Positions 8,981-17,066 of a stretch of DNA of 64,000 bases are shown here, piece by piece (positions within the stretch are counted from its first letter, which is position 1; each line of letters opens with the position of its first letter). The position numbers and the translations under genes were made by a program. The notes under the pieces were generated by a model. That model searched no databases. It was given only the letters and a program-made list of their open reading frames with translations, and was not told where the DNA came from. Source of the DNA: Nocardia mangyaensis (GTDB taxonomy: Bacteria > Actinomycetota > Actinomycetes > Mycobacteriales > Mycobacteriaceae); contig NZ_CP018082.1 in the NCBI RefSeq assembly GCF_001886715.1, positions 5,828,001 to 5,892,000 of the forward strand, written 5' to 3'.

Positions 8981-9981
8981 CTGCAGTCCGCAGAGTGCAT
9001 TGCATATCGCCAATGAACCTAGAATATTCTGGTCTTTTCGCATACGCGCAGGCGCTAGGCGTCGCGCTGTCGCGTGACAAGAATGTCTTGGTTAGCCATA
9101 GCTCTGAACCGGATTCGGCCTTCGAGATGTCCCAGCAGGGTGACATCGCCGTGTGGATCGGGTACGGCCGTGACCGCCAGGTCAGTTTACGGTCGATCGA
9201 GGTGATGGCAGCGCTGCCGCACTCGATTCCCCAGGTTGTGCTTCCCGAGTGGGAGACACACAGCACGGAGGAGCTCATAGAGCTCTTAAGCCCCGTCCGA
9301 CGCTTCAAACTGCTCTTCATCGTTCCCAATAATGCTGCTGTGGGAAAGACGGTGGTCGATCACGGCGAAGGATGGACTGGTTCCCCTATACCGACCCCGA
9401 TTGATCAACGCACGTTCTGCGCCCCGTCCGCGCTATCGATCGAAAATGGAGGTCGTCTGCGATTTGCGTACCTAGGCCGCGACGCACCGTACAAGGGCAT
9501 TCCTCTGCTTGTTGGAGCCTGGAAAGAAATGCATCTCGACACGATGGCATCTCTCGATATATACGTACCGGGAAGTTGTAGTCCCACTCTTGTTAGAAGC
9601 GTTGAGAACGTTGATGGCGTTTCTCTACACTCTCTGCCCGCCAATCTCTCGCCATCGCGTCTTGAAATCTATCGCCGGTATCATGCGTATATCAGCGCCA
9701 GCAGGTTCGAAACCGGACCTATCGCTGCCATCGAGGCGATGGCGTCGGGCTGCGCATTACTCCTTTCAGATAGCCCGGGACATAAGGATCTGAAAGGAAA
9801 ATCGGAAGGAGTGATCCTTTATCAGAAATCAGCGGAGATTCACGAAAAGATTCGAGCCCTGCGCTCATCATCAGAAGGTTTGATTCGAATGCGCGAAGCC
9901 AATTATCGATATGCGATTGACAATCATTCATCGGAGAACGTATCAACTATGTTCTGGAGGCTGGTCGCGCAATGGTTTTGA
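8977..9981 (+). CDS. GT4-family glycosyltransferase
   Basis: A 334-residue GT-B fold protein. The C-terminal domain carries FAYLGRDAPYKGIPLLV (acceptor/donor loop with the Lys-Gly pair) near residue 165 and the E-x7-E motif FETGPIAAIEAMASGCALL near residue 245, which binds nucleotide-sugar phosphate. It would transfer a sugar from an NDP donor to an unknown acceptor on the cytoplasmic side. The start overlaps the previous gene by 4 bases and the end overlaps the next glycosyltransferase by 10 bases. The low GC (about half A/T) marks it as acquired. Confidence 0.78.
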   Translation: MTAVRRVHCISPMNLEYSGLFAYAQALGVALSRDKNVLVSHSSEPDSAFEMSQQGDIAVWIGYGRDRQVSLRSIEVMAALPHSIPQVVLPEWETHSTEELIELLSPVRRFKLLFIVPNNAAVGKTVVDHGEGWTGSPIPTPIDQRTFCAPSALSIENGGRLRFAYLGRDAPYKGIPLLVGAWKEMHLDTMASLDIYVPGSCSPTLVRSVENVDGVSLHSLPANLSPSRLEIYRRYHAYISASRFETGPIAAIEAMASGCALLLSDSPGHKDLKGKSEGVILYQKSAEIHEKIRALRSSSEGLIRMREANYRYAIDNHSSENVSTMFWRLVAQWF

Positions 9982-11054
9982 TTGCTCATGAATGGCTGCA
10001 TCCACGAGGGGGCGCCGAAAATCTTGTTCGCCAAATAATGTGGGCAGTAGACGCTCGTGAGCTGTGGACCGCAGCGGCTCATCCCAGGTGGCATCGGCTA
10101 TTTCCGGGTAGGATTCAAGCAACTCGCCAAACGGACACGGATAGAGACTACTTTGGATTGTTTACGGAACCCATAGGAGGAATAGTCGATGCTGCGCGCA
10201 ATACGGTAGTCCCATATTCCTCGATCGTAGTGCGAAGCCATCATCATTTCAGCGGGTATTTCGCCGTGGATACCAAGCAAGAGGTTGTCTACGTGCACGC
10301 GGTGCCACGACTTTGGTGGGAACCTGAGAAAGTCCCCTGGGAACGCGGTCTTTTCCCTAGGGATGAATGGGTAAGGGGTCGCGAGAGAGACTTCGAGTCA
10401 GTCTGGAGAGCATCATCGGTCGTGTGCAACAGTGAACTCACGCTAAACAAGGTTGAGAAGTACTATGGTAGGCACGATGCTGTGGTAATAACGCCCCCTC
10501 TACGGATGCCTGCGTCAAGCCGTGGTGATGGACGAGTGATCCCTCGTCGCGCTAGACCTTTGGCTATCTCTGTGTCGAGAATTGTCGAAGGAAAGCGCAT
10601 GTCTGTTGTTGTCTCCGCCCTCTCGAACGGATGCGCAGATTGGCTGGTAATCGGTGACGGGCGCGGCCTGCCGTCGCTCCGCGATGAGATTTCGAGATAT
10701 TCCAACATTCGGGCAGTAGGTTCACTGTCGACAACATCGGTTCGACGGGCGCTGCGCGAAGCTGACATATTCGTGAGTCTCGGCGAAGAAGAGTTTGGGA
10801 TTCAGGTACACGAGGCCCTGCTCAATCATGTGCCGGTGATAGTGTCGGCCGATAGCCATGTATCATCTCTTGTCGCCGAATTTCGGTGTGGATTTATCGT
10901 TTCGGATGACGACCCAACCGACATTCGCAACGCAATTGCACAGGTGGGTAAACTGCGCCCGGACTGGGATGAGATCTGCCGCCAACTAATCAAGCATGGT
11001 CCAACATATTTTCGAAATTCTCTCGTTCGGCTCATAACACAGGGCGCCAGATAG
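9972..11054 (+). CDS. GT4-family glycosyltransferase
   Basis: A 360-residue GT-B protein. The N-terminal domain starts LIAHEWLHPRGGAENLV, a common glycosyltransferase opening with a Gly-Gly-Ala-Glu acceptor loop, and includes YVHAVPRLWWEPE. The C-terminal domain has ISVSRIVEGKRM (R/K of the donor site) and the E-x7-E-like SLGEEEFGIQVHEALLNHVPVI near residue 265. It belongs to the low-GC cassette that starts at 7686 and is the last gene before the integrase region. The substrate is unknown; a cell-surface polysaccharide or glycolipid is the usual setting. Confidence 0.78.
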   Translation: MVLIAHEWLHPRGGAENLVRQIMWAVDARELWTAAAHPRWHRLFPGRIQATRQTDTDRDYFGLFTEPIGGIVDAARNTVVPYSSIVVRSHHHFSGYFAVDTKQEVVYVHAVPRLWWEPEKVPWERGLFPRDEWVRGRERDFESVWRASSVVCNSELTLNKVEKYYGRHDAVVITPPLRMPASSRGDGRVIPRRARPLAISVSRIVEGKRMSVVVSALSNGCADWLVIGDGRGLPSLRDEISRYSNIRAVGSLSTTSVRRALREADIFVSLGEEEFGIQVHEALLNHVPVIVSADSHVSSLVAEFRCGFIVSDDDPTDIRNAIAQVGKLRPDWDEICRQLIKHGPTYFRNSLVRLITQGAR

Positions 11055-11150
11055 GCCGAGGTGCCGAAGCGACATCGCGACGAGCAATGTCCAACGGCGC
11101 CAACCTCAATAGCCCGGGGTCAGTTCGGATCGCACCCGAGAAGGCGCAAC

Positions 11151-11183
11151 GCTTTGCCTGGACACTTGCGTACCAGGCAAAGC
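11151..11183. terminator. Bidirectional terminator-like hairpin between the glycosyltransferase and the integrase
   Basis: GCTTTGCCTGG (11151-11161) pairs perfectly with CCAGGCAAAGC (11173-11183) around an 11-base loop. It sits between two convergent genes (plus strand ends at 11054, minus strand ends at 11215) and so can serve both. No long U-run follows. Confidence 0.55.
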
Positions 11184-11214
11184 CTTGCTGGTCTTATCCT
11201 TGCGGTCCGCACGA

Positions 11215-12510
11215 TCAGCTGTCCCTGCCCAGCCCCTCCTGCAGGACAGCCGACGAATCAGGTGCCAGTTCCGCCGACGCGATGTAGTGCCGCTCTGTGA
11301 CAGCCTCCCGGGACTGCCCCAGCTGCTTCGCCGCCGTCTTTGCGTCCGCCCTCTCAGCGATCAGTGTGGCGACTGTCCTCCGAAATGTGTACTGGGTGAC
11401 ATCCTTGTACACGGTGCCACGAGCGTCTCGCCAGGTGCGGTTGAAGTTGTGTGGATCGCGTAGCACTCCCCCGCGTCCGGGGAACACGAGAGGCACCTTG
11501 TCGTCCACCTCCACCACCCTGCCGCCCACCTCACGCAGTGCCTTCACCGCACACATCCGCCCGTGCATCGGATCATCTCGCAACCGCTTCAGCATGTCGG
11601 CGACGAACCCCGGCAAGGCGACACTCCGGTGTCCCGCAGCGGTTTTCGTCCACTCCTGCCGGAACAGTCCGCTACCCTTGAGCCTCACCACAGTCGCTGC
11701 GAGAGTGAATGTCGGAGGTTCCGACTCAAGGTCGAACTGATCCCAGGACGCCGCGAGGGCTTCTCCGGGACGCACGCCCGAGCCGAGAATCAGATCGGCG
11801 ATATCTACGATCAGTGGATCACGTTTCGGGCCGTGCGTGTAAGCGGGAGTTCCTGGAATTTCGTTACCTGCCAACCACTCTCGAAGTTGCTCGCGCAGGC
11901 CGACCAGGCGTTCGCGTTCGATTATCTGCGGCTTGGCCTTACGTTGACGCAGGCGGGCGGTATCACGCACGGGGTTCTCGAGCAGAGCACCGTATCGAAC
12001 TGCCAGACCCATGATTCCGGTAAGAATTGCCTTGTGGCGGCGGGCCTTCGACATCAGTCCTGCCGCCGCGACGGCCTGTATATGTTCGTCAAGTCGGCCT
12101 GCATCCGCCTCCCACACACGAAGATTGCCCAGTGAAGGCCGGAGCTTGATTGTGTCGCTCTTCGCACGCTTGTCCGTGCTGGCATCTATCTCCGCCTGGT
12201 ACCGATCGTAGGATTGCTGATCCACGCCCTCGTCCTGCTGAACCTCGGCGAGCCACATATCCATCAGGATCGATAGGCGGGTGTCGCGGGTGATCTTGCT
12301 GCGCGCACGGCCCTTGTACTGCTTCTGACGGGCCGTCAGCTTCTTCCGCAACTCCGCCTTGGCTTTACTTTCCGTCTGCCCATGGGCGTCCACAAGTCGA
12401 CTTTTGCCGTCGTATCCGCGGAAAGTGGCCCATGCCCGCCACGTGCCGTCGGGTTTCTTCTTGGTACCGATGTCGCCGTAGCTTCCGAGTTCGATAACTG
12501 GTCGTGGCAC
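11215..12510 (-). CDS. Tyrosine recombinase (phage/ICE-type integrase)
   Basis: A 431-residue site-specific recombinase. An N-terminal arm-binding part (SYGDIGTKKKPDGTWRAWATF) and a core-binding SAM-like part (residues about 70-175) precede the catalytic domain. That domain contains Arg in LGSGVRPGEALAASW, the second box TFRRTVATLI and the nucleophile Tyr in EAVTERHYI. The usual His of the H-x-x-R box is replaced (YTFRR) and the LGH box reads LGQ, both tolerated variants in actinobacterial integrases. I use GTG 12510 because GGAGA lies 7 bases upstream; longer forms run into the excisionase gene. Together with the excisionase it marks one end of an integrated element. Confidence 0.88.
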   Translation of the reverse strand: MPRPVIELGSYGDIGTKKKPDGTWRAWATFRGYDGKSRLVDAHGQTESKAKAELRKKLTARQKQYKGRARSKITRDTRLSILMDMWLAEVQQDEGVDQQSYDRYQAEIDASTDKRAKSDTIKLRPSLGNLRVWEADAGRLDEHIQAVAAAGLMSKARRHKAILTGIMGLAVRYGALLENPVRDTARLRQRKAKPQIIERERLVGLREQLREWLAGNEIPGTPAYTHGPKRDPLIVDIADLILGSGVRPGEALAASWDQFDLESEPPTFTLAATVVRLKGSGLFRQEWTKTAAGHRSVALPGFVADMLKRLRDDPMHGRMCAVKALREVGGRVVEVDDKVPLVFPGRGGVLRDPHNFNRTWRDARGTVYKDVTQYTFRRTVATLIAERADAKTAAKQLGQSREAVTERHYIASAELAPDSSAVLQEGLGRDS

Positions 12511-12541
12511 AGGTGTTCTCCATTCATCTCCGTGTTGTTGC

Positions 12542-12868
12542 TCAGGCAGCTTCGGGCTGGTCCTCGGTGTGCACCATGCGCGCCTGGAGGTATGCATCCA
12601 GGTCATCGAGTCGGTACATGCACGAGTTGCCGGACGGCTTCGAGTAGCGCGGGCCGTGCCCTGTTGCGGCCCAGTTCGCCAGTGTTCGGGGGTGGATGCC
12701 CAAGTAATCGGCAGCTTCTTTACGGGTAAGCCAGCGTTTGGAGCCCATGCCCGCAGTCAGATCAATCTCCGTTGGCCCATGCCTGCCGCCGCCCGTCACC
12801 GATCGCTGCGAGGGTTTCGGCTGGTGTAACGGTGTGACTATTGCCCTGGCTGAGAATTCGTCATCCAT
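12542..12868 (-). CDS. Excisionase/helix-turn-helix DNA-binding protein
   Basis: A 108-residue protein whose C-terminal 65 residues form a winged helix of the MerR/excisionase type (WLTRKEAADYLGIHPRTLANW and YRLDDLDAYL). It probably steers the neighbouring integrase toward excision. The ATG at 12868 is preceded by GGAAGGAAA with good spacing. The N-terminal 40 residues look unstructured. It lies 31 bases before the integrase start on the same strand. Confidence 0.8.
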   Translation of the reverse strand: MDDEFSARAIVTPLHQPKPSQRSVTGGGRHGPTEIDLTAGMGSKRWLTRKEAADYLGIHPRTLANWAATGHGPRYSKPSGNSCMYRLDDLDAYLQARMVHTEDQPEAA

Positions 12869-13225
12869 AAATATCGCTTTCCTTCCATAAAGACGTCCGG
12901 CGACCGGTTTAAGCGGCCGAGGTAAAGGTGTTTGCGTTCTGGCGGGTATGGGGTTTAGACGGACGGATTTCCGTGTAACGGGTCCATGAACGCTCCGTAG
13001 GCGTCGAGTCGTCAACTACCCTCTCCTGCAACATTTCTGCCGCCGCGTTTCCCGATTTGAAACCCGGGGCCGAACCCGTGTAGTTTTCGCGCCCAGCGGC
13101 CATTGCAGCGGTGAAATCCACCGCCCTACGAACGGTCGGGTTGCCGGGCGCAGCGGATCGGCGCTGCCGGTCCAGTGACGACGGATGCGACGGTGTTCGA
13201 TGGCACGAACGAGTCGGATTCGGTC
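12869..13225. other. Intergenic stretch upstream of the excisionase
   Basis: About 357 bases between the truncated VirB4-like gene and the excisionase, both on the minus strand. A 70-codon frame starting at GTG 13121 and ending at 12909 exists, but it has only a weak ribosome site and no recognisable motif; I cannot support it as a gene. The excisionase promoter should lie here. Confidence 0.4.
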
Positions 13226-15637
13226 TCAGGCCAAGCGGCCGCCGCGCATCACCTCTTCCTGCTCGTCGGCACCGATGTCGCCTTCGCTGCTGGTCGCGGG
13301 CTCGTCGGGTTCTGCGAGCGCGGGAAACGGCGCCGTAGCATCGATCTCGATGTCGGTGTCGGATTCGTCGTTCCTGATGGCAAGTTCGCTCGGGTCGGTG
13401 GTGATGAGCGCGTTCTCGGTGTGCGAGGCCAGAGACCCGAACACCGCACGGTCGGTGCCGCCGACCGCGAGCAGCCCCGAACCGCGTGCGGCCGAGAGCA
13501 GGAACTGCTGCTCACCATCGGAGAGGTGGAACGCGGTAGCGACCTCGTCGATAGCCTGAGGTGCTTGACGCAGCAGGATCTGGGTCGCGGCGTTGGAGAT
13601 GATCGCTCGCCCCAGCTCGGTCGAGCACACATCCGCGCAGTCCTGTGTCGCGACGGTGAGCCCGGCCCAGTGCTTGCGGAAGCTCTTGGCCGCCCGGAAC
13701 AGGAACGCCGCCCCGGCGGGCTGGCGCAGCAGCAGCCATGCTTCGTCCACGGTGATCATGCGGGGCCGTCGCAGGCTGGGGTTCGAGACCTGCCGCCACG
13801 TGGCGTCGAGCACGAGCAGGGTGCCGATGGTTTTCAGCTCGTCGGGTAGCTCCCGCAGCGAGAACACGATCAGCCCGCCCTCGGGTTCGGTGGTCGTGGG
13901 CCCGTCGATCAGCCCGGCGTAGGCCCCCTCACCGACGTAGGGGTGCAGCCCGGCGGCCAGCTCGGTCCCGGCCGCCGATCCGAGCTGGTCGAGCTGGTCA
14001 CGCAGGTCACTCAGGGTGGGCGCTGGCTGGGTCCAGGTGGTGGGGTCGTCGGTGATCCCGGCGGCGGTGTAGGTGGCGGCCAGCGCGGCGTCCAGGGCCG
14101 ACCGTTGGGCGGCGGTCTGGTCCCCCAGCAGCATCTGGATCAGGGTGTGTAGGAACAGCTTGCGGCGCAGGACGGCGTCGGCCGGGGCGCTGCGGTGACC
14201 GTCGGATCGGGTGTGGACTTCCAGGTCGAACGGGTTGAGCCGCACGTCCGGTGCGCCGAGACGGATGTTGGCACCGCCTACGGCCTCGCACAGGCGACGG
14301 TATTCGTCCTCGGGATCGATGACGACCTGCTCGATCCCGCGATACAGCGCCCGCAAGATCTCGGTTTTGACCAGATACGACTTGCCCGCGCCGGAGCGGC
14401 CCAGCACGACGAGGTTGTGGTTGTGGGCCTCGGGGCCGAACCGGTCCACGAACAGCAGGCCCGAAGCGGCGTCGCGGCCGTAGAGGATGCCCTGGGGCCG
14501 GTCGGCCTGGGCGGGATCGGCGGCAGGGAGTTGGGGTGAGTCGAAGGGGAATGCCGCGGCGAGGGCGGTGGTGTCGAAGGTCCGCTGCACCCCGATCAGA
14601 TCGAGCCCGAGCGGCAGGGTGGTCACCCACGCCTGCGCCGCCCGGTAGGACAGCGTGCAGGTGTCCACGAGCAGACTCGCCGCGAGCGCCCGCACGGCGG
14701 CGACTTCGTCGGCCAGTTCGGTTTCCGAGTCGGCGTGGACGGTGAGATATACCCCGACCCGGAACAGGCGTGCCTCGGCGCGGGCAACCCGGGCCGACAG
14801 GTCGGCGGCGTCCTCGACGGCGACGTCAATCTGCGGGTCGGTCAACCGGCCCCGCCCGAGGTCCTGCCTGCGGGAGGATTCGAGGCGTGCCTGCTGGCGC
14901 CGCAACCGGGTAGCGGCGGTGGCCGGGTCAACGGGCTCGACGTGTACGGCGACCTCGACTCTGCCGGGGTGTGACAGCAGCGGCGCGAGCCAGCCGGCCG
15001 TCACCTCGCGCGGGTATCCGGTGACCGCGAGGGTCGCGCACCAATCGGAGCCGACCTCGAGGTGCCGGGTGCCGATGGTGACCGATTCCGGGGCGAACCG
15101 GTCGAGACCGTCTCCGGCGAACGGGTCCGGGGTTCGGGTATCGGGGTCGGTGGTGATCACGGTGTCGGCGGGGGTGATGTCGGCGGCGGCCGAGACCAGG
15201 CTCTCGGGGTTGGTGCAGCTGGCCAGCACGGCAGTGGCGGCGTCGTGGTCGAGGCCGGTCACCGAGATCCCCAGCGGGGATAGGACATCGGCGGCCTCGT
15301 TCATCCGGCGCAGCAGCCGGGACTCAGCCGCCCGGCGCACACCACCTGACAGCGTGCGCCGGGACCGGCGCTGTCCGAGTAGCCGGGCACGCAGCCCGCT
15401 GGTGGGCGGGACCTCGGTGCGTTCACGCCACACGAGCAGCACTTGCCGGTGCACCGGGTCCTCGCGGGCGGCCAGTTCGGTGAGGTGGTCGGCGTGGTCG
15501 AGTGCTGCCGCGGCGAGGTCGGGTGACATCTGGGCGGCGGCGGTGTGCAGGCCGGTGATGTGTTCGGTCAGGTCGAGGCGGGCCGAGCGGATGAGGATCT
15601 GGACGGTTCGGCGTCTACCGCCAGACCCCACAGGCAC
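13226..15637 (-). CDS. VirB4/TraC-like conjugation ATPase, apparently truncated at the 5' end
   Basis: About 803 residues of a type IV secretion ATPase that powers DNA transfer at the membrane. The Walker A motif is in LVVLGRSGAGKSYLV (about residue 415), Walker B is in RMITVDEAWLLLRQP (about residue 615), and ATQDCADV and RQAPQAIDEV match later VirB4/TraG motifs. The C-terminus is acidic. The frame starts abruptly: GTG 15637 has no ribosome site and stop codons lie just upstream, while the protein begins in mid-domain (RRTVQILIRSARLDL). I infer loss of the 5' end by recombination, so the element is probably not self-transmissible. No relaxase or coupling protein is in the window. Confidence 0.78.
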   Translation of the reverse strand: MPVGSGGRRRTVQILIRSARLDLTEHITGLHTAAAQMSPDLAAAALDHADHLTELAAREDPVHRQVLLVWRERTEVPPTSGLRARLLGQRRSRRTLSGGVRRAAESRLLRRMNEAADVLSPLGISVTGLDHDAATAVLASCTNPESLVSAAADITPADTVITTDPDTRTPDPFAGDGLDRFAPESVTIGTRHLEVGSDWCATLAVTGYPREVTAGWLAPLLSHPGRVEVAVHVEPVDPATAATRLRRQQARLESSRRQDLGRGRLTDPQIDVAVEDAADLSARVARAEARLFRVGVYLTVHADSETELADEVAAVRALAASLLVDTCTLSYRAAQAWVTTLPLGLDLIGVQRTFDTTALAAAFPFDSPQLPAADPAQADRPQGILYGRDAASGLLFVDRFGPEAHNHNLVVLGRSGAGKSYLVKTEILRALYRGIEQVVIDPEDEYRRLCEAVGGANIRLGAPDVRLNPFDLEVHTRSDGHRSAPADAVLRRKLFLHTLIQMLLGDQTAAQRSALDAALAATYTAAGITDDPTTWTQPAPTLSDLRDQLDQLGSAAGTELAAGLHPYVGEGAYAGLIDGPTTTEPEGGLIVFSLRELPDELKTIGTLLVLDATWRQVSNPSLRRPRMITVDEAWLLLRQPAGAAFLFRAAKSFRKHWAGLTVATQDCADVCSTELGRAIISNAATQILLRQAPQAIDEVATAFHLSDGEQQFLLSAARGSGLLAVGGTDRAVFGSLASHTENALITTDPSELAIRNDESDTDIEIDATAPFPALAEPDEPATSSEGDIGADEQEEVMRGGRLA

Positions 15638-15885
15638 AGGCCCTGTTCGAGAAGCTGTGCGGTTCAGTCATTTTCACTGAGCTGTGGAACACCAGGATCG
15701 GGGTCGCCTACGGCTACCAGACCGAGGAACCTCTCCGACTCCGCGAACCCGACACCGGAGAGTTGTACTGCGTCCGGATCCACCTCGGCGCCAAGGGCTA
15801 TACACACCTCGGCACCAACGACACCCCGGATCTCCGATTCTGCATGGGCTACCGCGACCCCTGCGACCCACCGACCCAACACTGA
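15595..15885 (+). pseudogene. C-terminal fragment of an unrecognised protein, no start codon
   Basis: A frame without ATG or GTG reads GRFGVYRQTPQAQALFEKL, then TELWNTRIGVAYGYQTEEP and LYCVRIHLGAKGYTHLGTND, ending at TGA 15883-15885. The composition is clearly protein-like, with regular aromatic and charged residues, and not like the shadow frames around it. The frame closes upstream at TGA 15592. It meets the truncated VirB4-like gene head to head, so both genes lost their 5' ends at the same junction. The family is unknown to me. Confidence 0.5.
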
Positions 15886-15959
15886 CCCACCCCGCTCAAC
15901 AACGACCCATCTCACCGAATACACGGCGAGACAACCAAACACCGACACAGGAGCAGACA

Positions 15960-16067
15960 ATGACCGCTGTCCCCACCCGCACCAGCCATCACGACGCCAA
16001 ACCCGGACCTCGCGCCCAGCGCGTGGTGGACATCGTGCTCATCCCACCGCACACGCGAGGCCAATGA
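15960..16067 (+). CDS. 35-residue peptide coupled to the MmyB-type regulator
   Basis: ATG 15960 follows AGGAG at a spacing of about 6 bases. The frame encodes a basic 35-residue peptide (begins MTAVPTRTSHHDAKPG, ends VDIVLIPPHTRGQ) and stops at 16065-16067, one base before the ATG of the next gene. Tight spacing means the regulator is probably translated by coupling to this peptide. The peptide could be a leader or a ligand/precursor. No family is recognised, and chance cannot be excluded at this length. Confidence 0.4.
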   Translation: MTAVPTRTSHHDAKPGPRAQRVVDIVLIPPHTRGQ

Positions 16068-16068
16068 C

Positions 16069-16842
16069 ATGTTCAACCCGCCTCTGCTACCCGGGATGCC
16101 CGACTTCCACGACTCGGTGGAATACCTGCGCCACAACCGCAACCTATCCCGCGAATCCACCGCCCAAAAGGCTGGAATCAGCAGCACTCACCTCAACGAG
16201 CTCATCTGGCAACGCAAGATGCCCGGCTCCACCGTGTTCGACAAACTCGTCTGGTTCTTCGGCCTGACACCCGCACAACGGCGGCATATGGAAGAGCTGA
16301 TGCAGCCCTCCGGCCTTCTGCTGTCCACCGATGAACTGCGCCGCCGCCTCACCGATCAGGGAGTCCAAGCCCACCTCGACTACCTCGACCAGCACGAGAT
16401 CCTCGGCGGCTACCTCGACCCGCTCCAGACAGTCCTGCAGGGCAACGAGGTCCTGCACCGGATAATGCCCGGCCTGGACAAGGCCGACCACAACGTCATT
16501 CGCTGGATGCTCACCCCTGCCGCCCGCGACCGCGTCTACGGCTGGCACGGCGAACTGCTCTACCTCGTCCGTAACCTGCGCACTGTGCTCGCCCGCTACC
16601 GCGACGATCCCCGGGCCCAAGAACTGTTTTACACACTGCGCAAAGACATCGCCTTCCGCAACGCTTGGGACGGCACCCCGATGCAAGTCCGCTACAACTG
16701 GCCCCGCACAACACCGATGCGCCTGCGGATACCCGGCATCAGACAACCGCTCGCGCTCAACCTCGAAATCAACGAGTACGGAACATGTTCCACCGTCCTG
16801 ATCGTCCACGGCCTCTACAGCACAGCCGCGATCGCCTGCTGA
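16069..16842 (+). CDS. MmyB-type helix-turn-helix transcriptional regulator
   Basis: A 257-residue XRE/MmyB-like regulator. The N-terminal helix-turn-helix is at about residues 15-65 (LRHNRNLSRESTAQKAGISS, the recognition helix following). The C-terminal ligand-binding MmyB domain extends from about residue 90 to the end (GGYLDPLQTVLQGNEVLHRI, then NVIRWMLTPAARDRVYGW). MmyB proteins often bind fatty-acid-like ligands and control an adjacent oxidoreductase. Here the only neighbours are a 35-residue peptide and, convergently, a dehydrogenase. Confidence 0.75.
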   Translation: MFNPPLLPGMPDFHDSVEYLRHNRNLSRESTAQKAGISSTHLNELIWQRKMPGSTVFDKLVWFFGLTPAQRRHMEELMQPSGLLLSTDELRRRLTDQGVQAHLDYLDQHEILGGYLDPLQTVLQGNEVLHRIMPGLDKADHNVIRWMLTPAARDRVYGWHGELLYLVRNLRTVLARYRDDPRAQELFYTLRKDIAFRNAWDGTPMQVRYNWPRTTPMRLRIPGIRQPLALNLEINEYGTCSTVLIVHGLYSTAAIAC

Positions 16843-16907
16843 GGCTGCCACGCAACACGAAGCGCGCGAGGACAGGCAGGAAGCCTCGTGCAGCCGGTGG
16901 CGGGTAT

Positions 16908-16970
16908 TCAACGCCTCGTGCAGTTTGTCTCCGCATCGTCGATGTGGAGACAAACTGCACGAGGCGTTGA
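16908..16970. repeat. 63-base near-perfect palindrome (31-bp arms)
   Basis: Arms 16908-16938 and 16940-16970 are complementary over 31 bp with a single G-T mismatch and a one-base centre. The outer 25 bp (TCAACGCCTCGTGCAG... to GTTGA) are perfect. The arm core GCCTCGTGCAG occurs once more just upstream (16883-16893). It lies between convergent genes ending at 16842 and 17067. It is far longer than an ordinary intrinsic terminator. Confidence 0.85.
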
Positions 16971-17066
16971 GTCCTTGCTGGTACCCGTCGATGGAGCGGA
17001 ACGATCTCCGTCCACGGATGGTTTGCCCTTCAGTCGGTGGTCAGCAACCGCGCTGATGGAACGATT

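Noticed and set aside
12909..13121. 70-codon frame upstream of the excisionase
   Set aside because: Weak ribosome site, no motif, and composition like non-coding DNA.
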